Assembly: GCA_964655775.1 (NCBI GenBank)
Contig: CAZZNQ010000131.1
Span: 1-7,191 of the forward strand
Length of the DNA stretch: 7,191 nucleotides
Source: CAZZNQ01 sp964655775
GTDB lineage: Bacteria > Planctomycetota > Brocadiia > SM23-32
Direction: 5' to 3'
Below are positions 5,502 to 7,191 of this stretch, in pieces. Made by a program: the position numbers and the translations under genes. The notes under the pieces are model-generated. The model ran no database searches and was not told the origin of the DNA. It worked only from the letters and a program-made list of their open reading frames with translations. Numbering within the stretch: position 1 is the first letter of the stretch; each line of letters begins with the position of its first letter.

Positions 5502-5684
5502 ACTTCCGCGGACGCGGTGCCGAAATTGGTGCCGTGCAACTCCGAATACGGTCACCATCCGATGGATGATGACGTGCATCCGCACGACCTGTCGCATGTC
5601 ATCGATTCCTGGCCCGACCTACCTGAACCCATCCGCGCTGCGATCCTGGCGATGGTCCGGTCCGTCACAGGGGGAGAGCGATGA
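5502..5684 (+). pseudogene. Integrase-tail-like reading frame remnant
   Basis: A plus-strand frame that runs through the tRNA fragment ends at a TGA at 5682-5684. Its end (from ATG 5562, 40 aa) reads HDLSHVIDSWPDLPEPIRAA followed by ILAMVR. I recall this helical 'WP-LP--IRA-I-AMV' motif as a recurrent tail next to or fused to planctomycetal integrases and small ORFs. No ribosome binding site precedes ATG 5562, and the upstream part of the frame is tRNA-derived. It is best read as the C-terminal scrap of a longer protein whose body is gone, possibly an integrase whose 3' end spanned the attachment site. It could instead be a small expressed peptide. Confidence 0.45.
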
Positions 5685-5836
5685 TTGAACGTCATGGCAC
5701 TACGACAAAACTGACACAACTGACGAAACCATTGAGTGAAGGCATTGGATGCGGACCGGATCGGTCAGGAAACCACCCCTTCGAAGCTATCAGGTCCGGA
5801 CTCGTCAGAGGAACGGCGCCTTCCGGGCCCCCGTAA
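5681..5836 (+). CDS. Possible small ORF, 51 aa
   Basis: An ATG at 5681 overlaps the preceding stop (ATGA) and is preceded by a strong ribosome binding site, GGGGGAG at 5670-5676. The frame runs to a TAA at 5834-5836, four bases short of the convergent PLP enzyme gene. The peptide starts MIERHGTTTKLTQLTKPLSE, then becomes Gly/Pro-rich without recognisable features. The signals for translation are better than the peptide itself. It may be the truncated start of a gene cut at the right-hand junction. Confidence 0.25.
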   Translation: MIERHGTTTKLTQLTKPLSEGIGCGPDRSGNHPFEAIRSGLVRGTAPSGPP

Positions 5837-5839
5837 GCA

Positions 5840-6997
5840 TCAGCATTCTGCGACCGCCCGTTCTATGCGACAGAGGCCCTTTGCCAGCGTATCGCGGGGG
5901 CAGCCGAAGTTGAGACGCACGAATCCCTCCAGCCCGAAGTCCAGACCGTCCTCCAGTCCTACCCCCGCTTCCTCGAAGAAAGCCTTGGGCCGCGCTAAGT
6001 CCAAAGAGCGGGTGTCGATCCAGGCCAGGTACGTGGCCTCGACGTGGGTCATGGAGAGTCCGCCGATATTGGCGACGGCCGTCTCGACCATGTCGCGGTT
6101 GCCTCGCAGGTATGCCAGGAGTGCCTGCCTCCACGGCTCGCAGCGGGATAGGGCGACTGTGGCGGACGTGTAACCGAAGATGTTGCCACCACCGGTGAGC
6201 CCGAGTTGGGCCTCCCTCAACCGTCGGCGCAGTTCCGGGTTGGGTACAAGGGCGAACGCGCACTTAAGGCCCGGCAGGTTGTAGGTCTTCGAAGGCGACA
6301 TGAGCGTGATGGTTCTTTGCGCGATCTCCGGTGACAGACTGGCCGTTGGCGTGTGCCGGAGTTCCGCGTCGAGCACGAGGCCGCAGTGCACCTCGTCACT
6401 GCACAGAACAAGACCGTGACGGGTGCACAGGCCGGCCAACGCCCCCAACTCTTCGGAGCTGTACAGCCGCCCTACGGGGTTGTGCGGGTTGCAGAGCAGG
6501 AAGAGCTTGGTTCTGGGCGTGATCGCCGCCTCGACGGCGTCGAGGTCCATCACCCATCTTTTGCCGTCACAGATCAGAGGTACGGTGATGCCCCTGCGAC
6601 CGTCCCTTGCCGCGGCCGACAGAAAGGGAGGGTAGATCGGCGTGGTTGTGACGATCTCCTCGCCCGGGTCGGCCAGGGCCTGGCATACAAGGTTCAGTCC
6701 TACCCCCAGGCTCGGAAGCCAAAGGACCCAGTCGGGATCGATTTCGTACTGGAACAGCCCCCGGTAGAAGCTCACGACCGCCTCAAGAAGCTCCGGCTGC
6801 GGCGACGTGTAACCGAACACCCCATGCCTGGCACGGTCGACCAGCGCGTCGATGACCGGCTGGGGAGAGCGGAAGTCCATGTCGGCGACCCACAACGGGA
6901 TCACATCCTGGCCTCGGTACTTGCGCCATTTGCTGCTGTCGCTAGAGGCCCGGTCAACCGGCGTGTCGAAGTCGGGCTCGCCCGAGGTGTTCGCCAT
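5840..6997 (-). CDS. patB: MalY/PatB-type PLP-dependent C-S lyase or aminotransferase
   Basis: This is a complete 385-aa fold-type I PLP enzyme of the MalY/PatB group, whose members cleave cystathionine or cysteine to a thiol, pyruvate and ammonia, and some transaminate. The N-terminal block W36-V-A-D-M-D-F is diagnostic of the group. GYTSP (Y63), TPIYPPF (Y122) and N170-P-H-N-P-V-G form part of the cofactor pocket, and S200-D201-E-V-H binds the pyridine ring. SPSK237-TYNLPGL carries the Schiff-base lysine, and R361 in FVRLNFGCP binds the substrate carboxylate. Length and motif order are normal for the family, and no signal peptide is present, so it is cytoplasmic. The start is supported by AGGAGGT (plus-strand 7007-7013) about ten bases upstream. 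It is transcribed toward the element region. The exact reaction cannot be told from sequence, so the symbol marks the family only. Confidence 0.92.
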   Translation of the reverse strand: MANTSGEPDFDTPVDRASSDSSKWRKYRGQDVIPLWVADMDFRSPQPVIDALVDRARHGVFGYTSPQPELLEAVVSFYRGLFQYEIDPDWVLWLPSLGVGLNLVCQALADPGEEIVTTTPIYPPFLSAAARDGRRGITVPLICDGKRWVMDLDAVEAAITPRTKLFLLCNPHNPVGRLYSSEELGALAGLCTRHGLVLCSDEVHCGLVLDAELRHTPTASLSPEIAQRTITLMSPSKTYNLPGLKCAFALVPNPELRRRLREAQLGLTGGGNIFGYTSATVALSRCEPWRQALLAYLRGNRDMVETAVANIGGLSMTHVEATYLAWIDTRSLDLARPKAFFEEAGVGLEDGLDFGLEGFVRLNFGCPRDTLAKGLCRIERAVAEC

Positions 6998-7067
6998 TCG
7001 AATGTGACCTCCTGCTCTGAGGACGAGACGCGGGACTTACCAGCACAATGCACCTGAAGAAGCTCAT

Positions 7068-7081
7068 TCCGCCCGGGCGGA
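7068..7081. promoter_or_regulatory. Perfect 14-bp palindrome upstream of the PLP enzyme
   Basis: TCCGCCCGGGCGGA reads identically on both strands and lies 71 bases before the start codon of the minus-strand PLP enzyme. The position suits an operator or a transcript hairpin. The surrounding 7014-7191 region shows no convincing promoter boxes or gene, and a GC-rich genome produces such symmetry fairly often. Confidence 0.3.
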
Positions 7082-7191
7082 GGCCTGCACGCCGACCCTC
7101 GAGGTCGTAACAGGCAACCACTCCGGTGGCAAGACGCACGGGCAATTGCCTCCACAGGTGAACTGAGCATCGGTAGGCAATCTACCAGACC

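Noticed and set aside
5805..6263. Minus-strand open frame of 152 aa overlapping the 3' part of the PLP enzyme
   Set aside because: It is out of frame with the PLP enzyme on the same strand, low in complexity and without a binding site.
6353..7057. Plus-strand open frame of 234 aa opposite the PLP enzyme
   Set aside because: It mirrors the well-supported MalY/PatB-type gene and shows no domain of its own.
7014..7191. Riboswitch or small gene upstream of the PLP enzyme
   Set aside because: I looked for SAM-type or cobalamin-type leader motifs and for a coding frame with a binding site and found neither convincing. Only the palindrome at 7068-7081 stands out.
1..7191. CRISPR array
   Set aside because: No set of regularly spaced direct repeats of typical length is present. 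The 15-bp and 24-bp tandem pairs have no spacers.

Overview
This is a GC-rich bacterial window that most likely comes from a planctomycete (Planctomycetota). Three things point there: a type I sulfatase, a tyrosine recombinase with wording I associate with planctomycetal integrases (TGLRLGELAS and RHTFGTHLS-type blocks), and a short 'DSWPDLPEPIRAAILAMV' tail that I recall next to such integrases. The taxonomic call is from memory of the families, not from a search.

Layout. Bases 1-140 are a leader with no gene I can support. A formylglycine-type sulfatase lies at 141-1445 (+). Bases 1446-1665 hold the last 46 codons of an amidohydrolase-like gene on the minus strand, cut off upstream. The 5'-truncated catalytic half of a tyrosine recombinase follows at 1665-2330 (+). 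Next is a compact three-gene operon, 2433-5225 (+), with a good promoter and a perfect 18-bp inverted repeat in front of it. Bases 5226-5690 are a junction region. It holds a hairpin after the operon, imperfect tandem repeats, the 3' part of a tRNA-Gly(CCC) gene on the minus strand (5408-5457) ending in an encoded CCA, a second tRNA-like scrap, a 15-bp tandem duplication and an integrase-tail-like reading frame. The window closes with a complete MalY/PatB-type PLP enzyme at 5840-6997 (-) and its upstream region.

The interesting part is the operon. Gene 1 reads as a PD-(D/E)xK nuclease-like fold (GRADAVLV ... VEFKL) whose two catalytic halves are separated by a winged-helix-like segment. Gene 2 is a soluble Hanks-type Ser/Thr kinase with a full catalytic set. 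Gene 3 is an unrecognised protein of about 394 aa whose predicted strands fit an eight-stranded (beta/alpha)8 barrel. The genes overlap by 4 and 8 bases, so they are probably translated together. They sit between an integrase remnant and a tRNA attachment scar, and their codon use looks less GC-rich than that of the flanking genes. I infer a horizontally acquired accessory module. A phage-defence or other conflict role is plausible, but nothing in the sequence proves it. I do not recognise this gene trio as a named system.

The sulfatase, the amidohydrolase remnant and the PLP enzyme look like ordinary host metabolism interrupted by at least one integration event. The integrase lacks its N-terminal domains, so the element is probably no longer able to move by itself.
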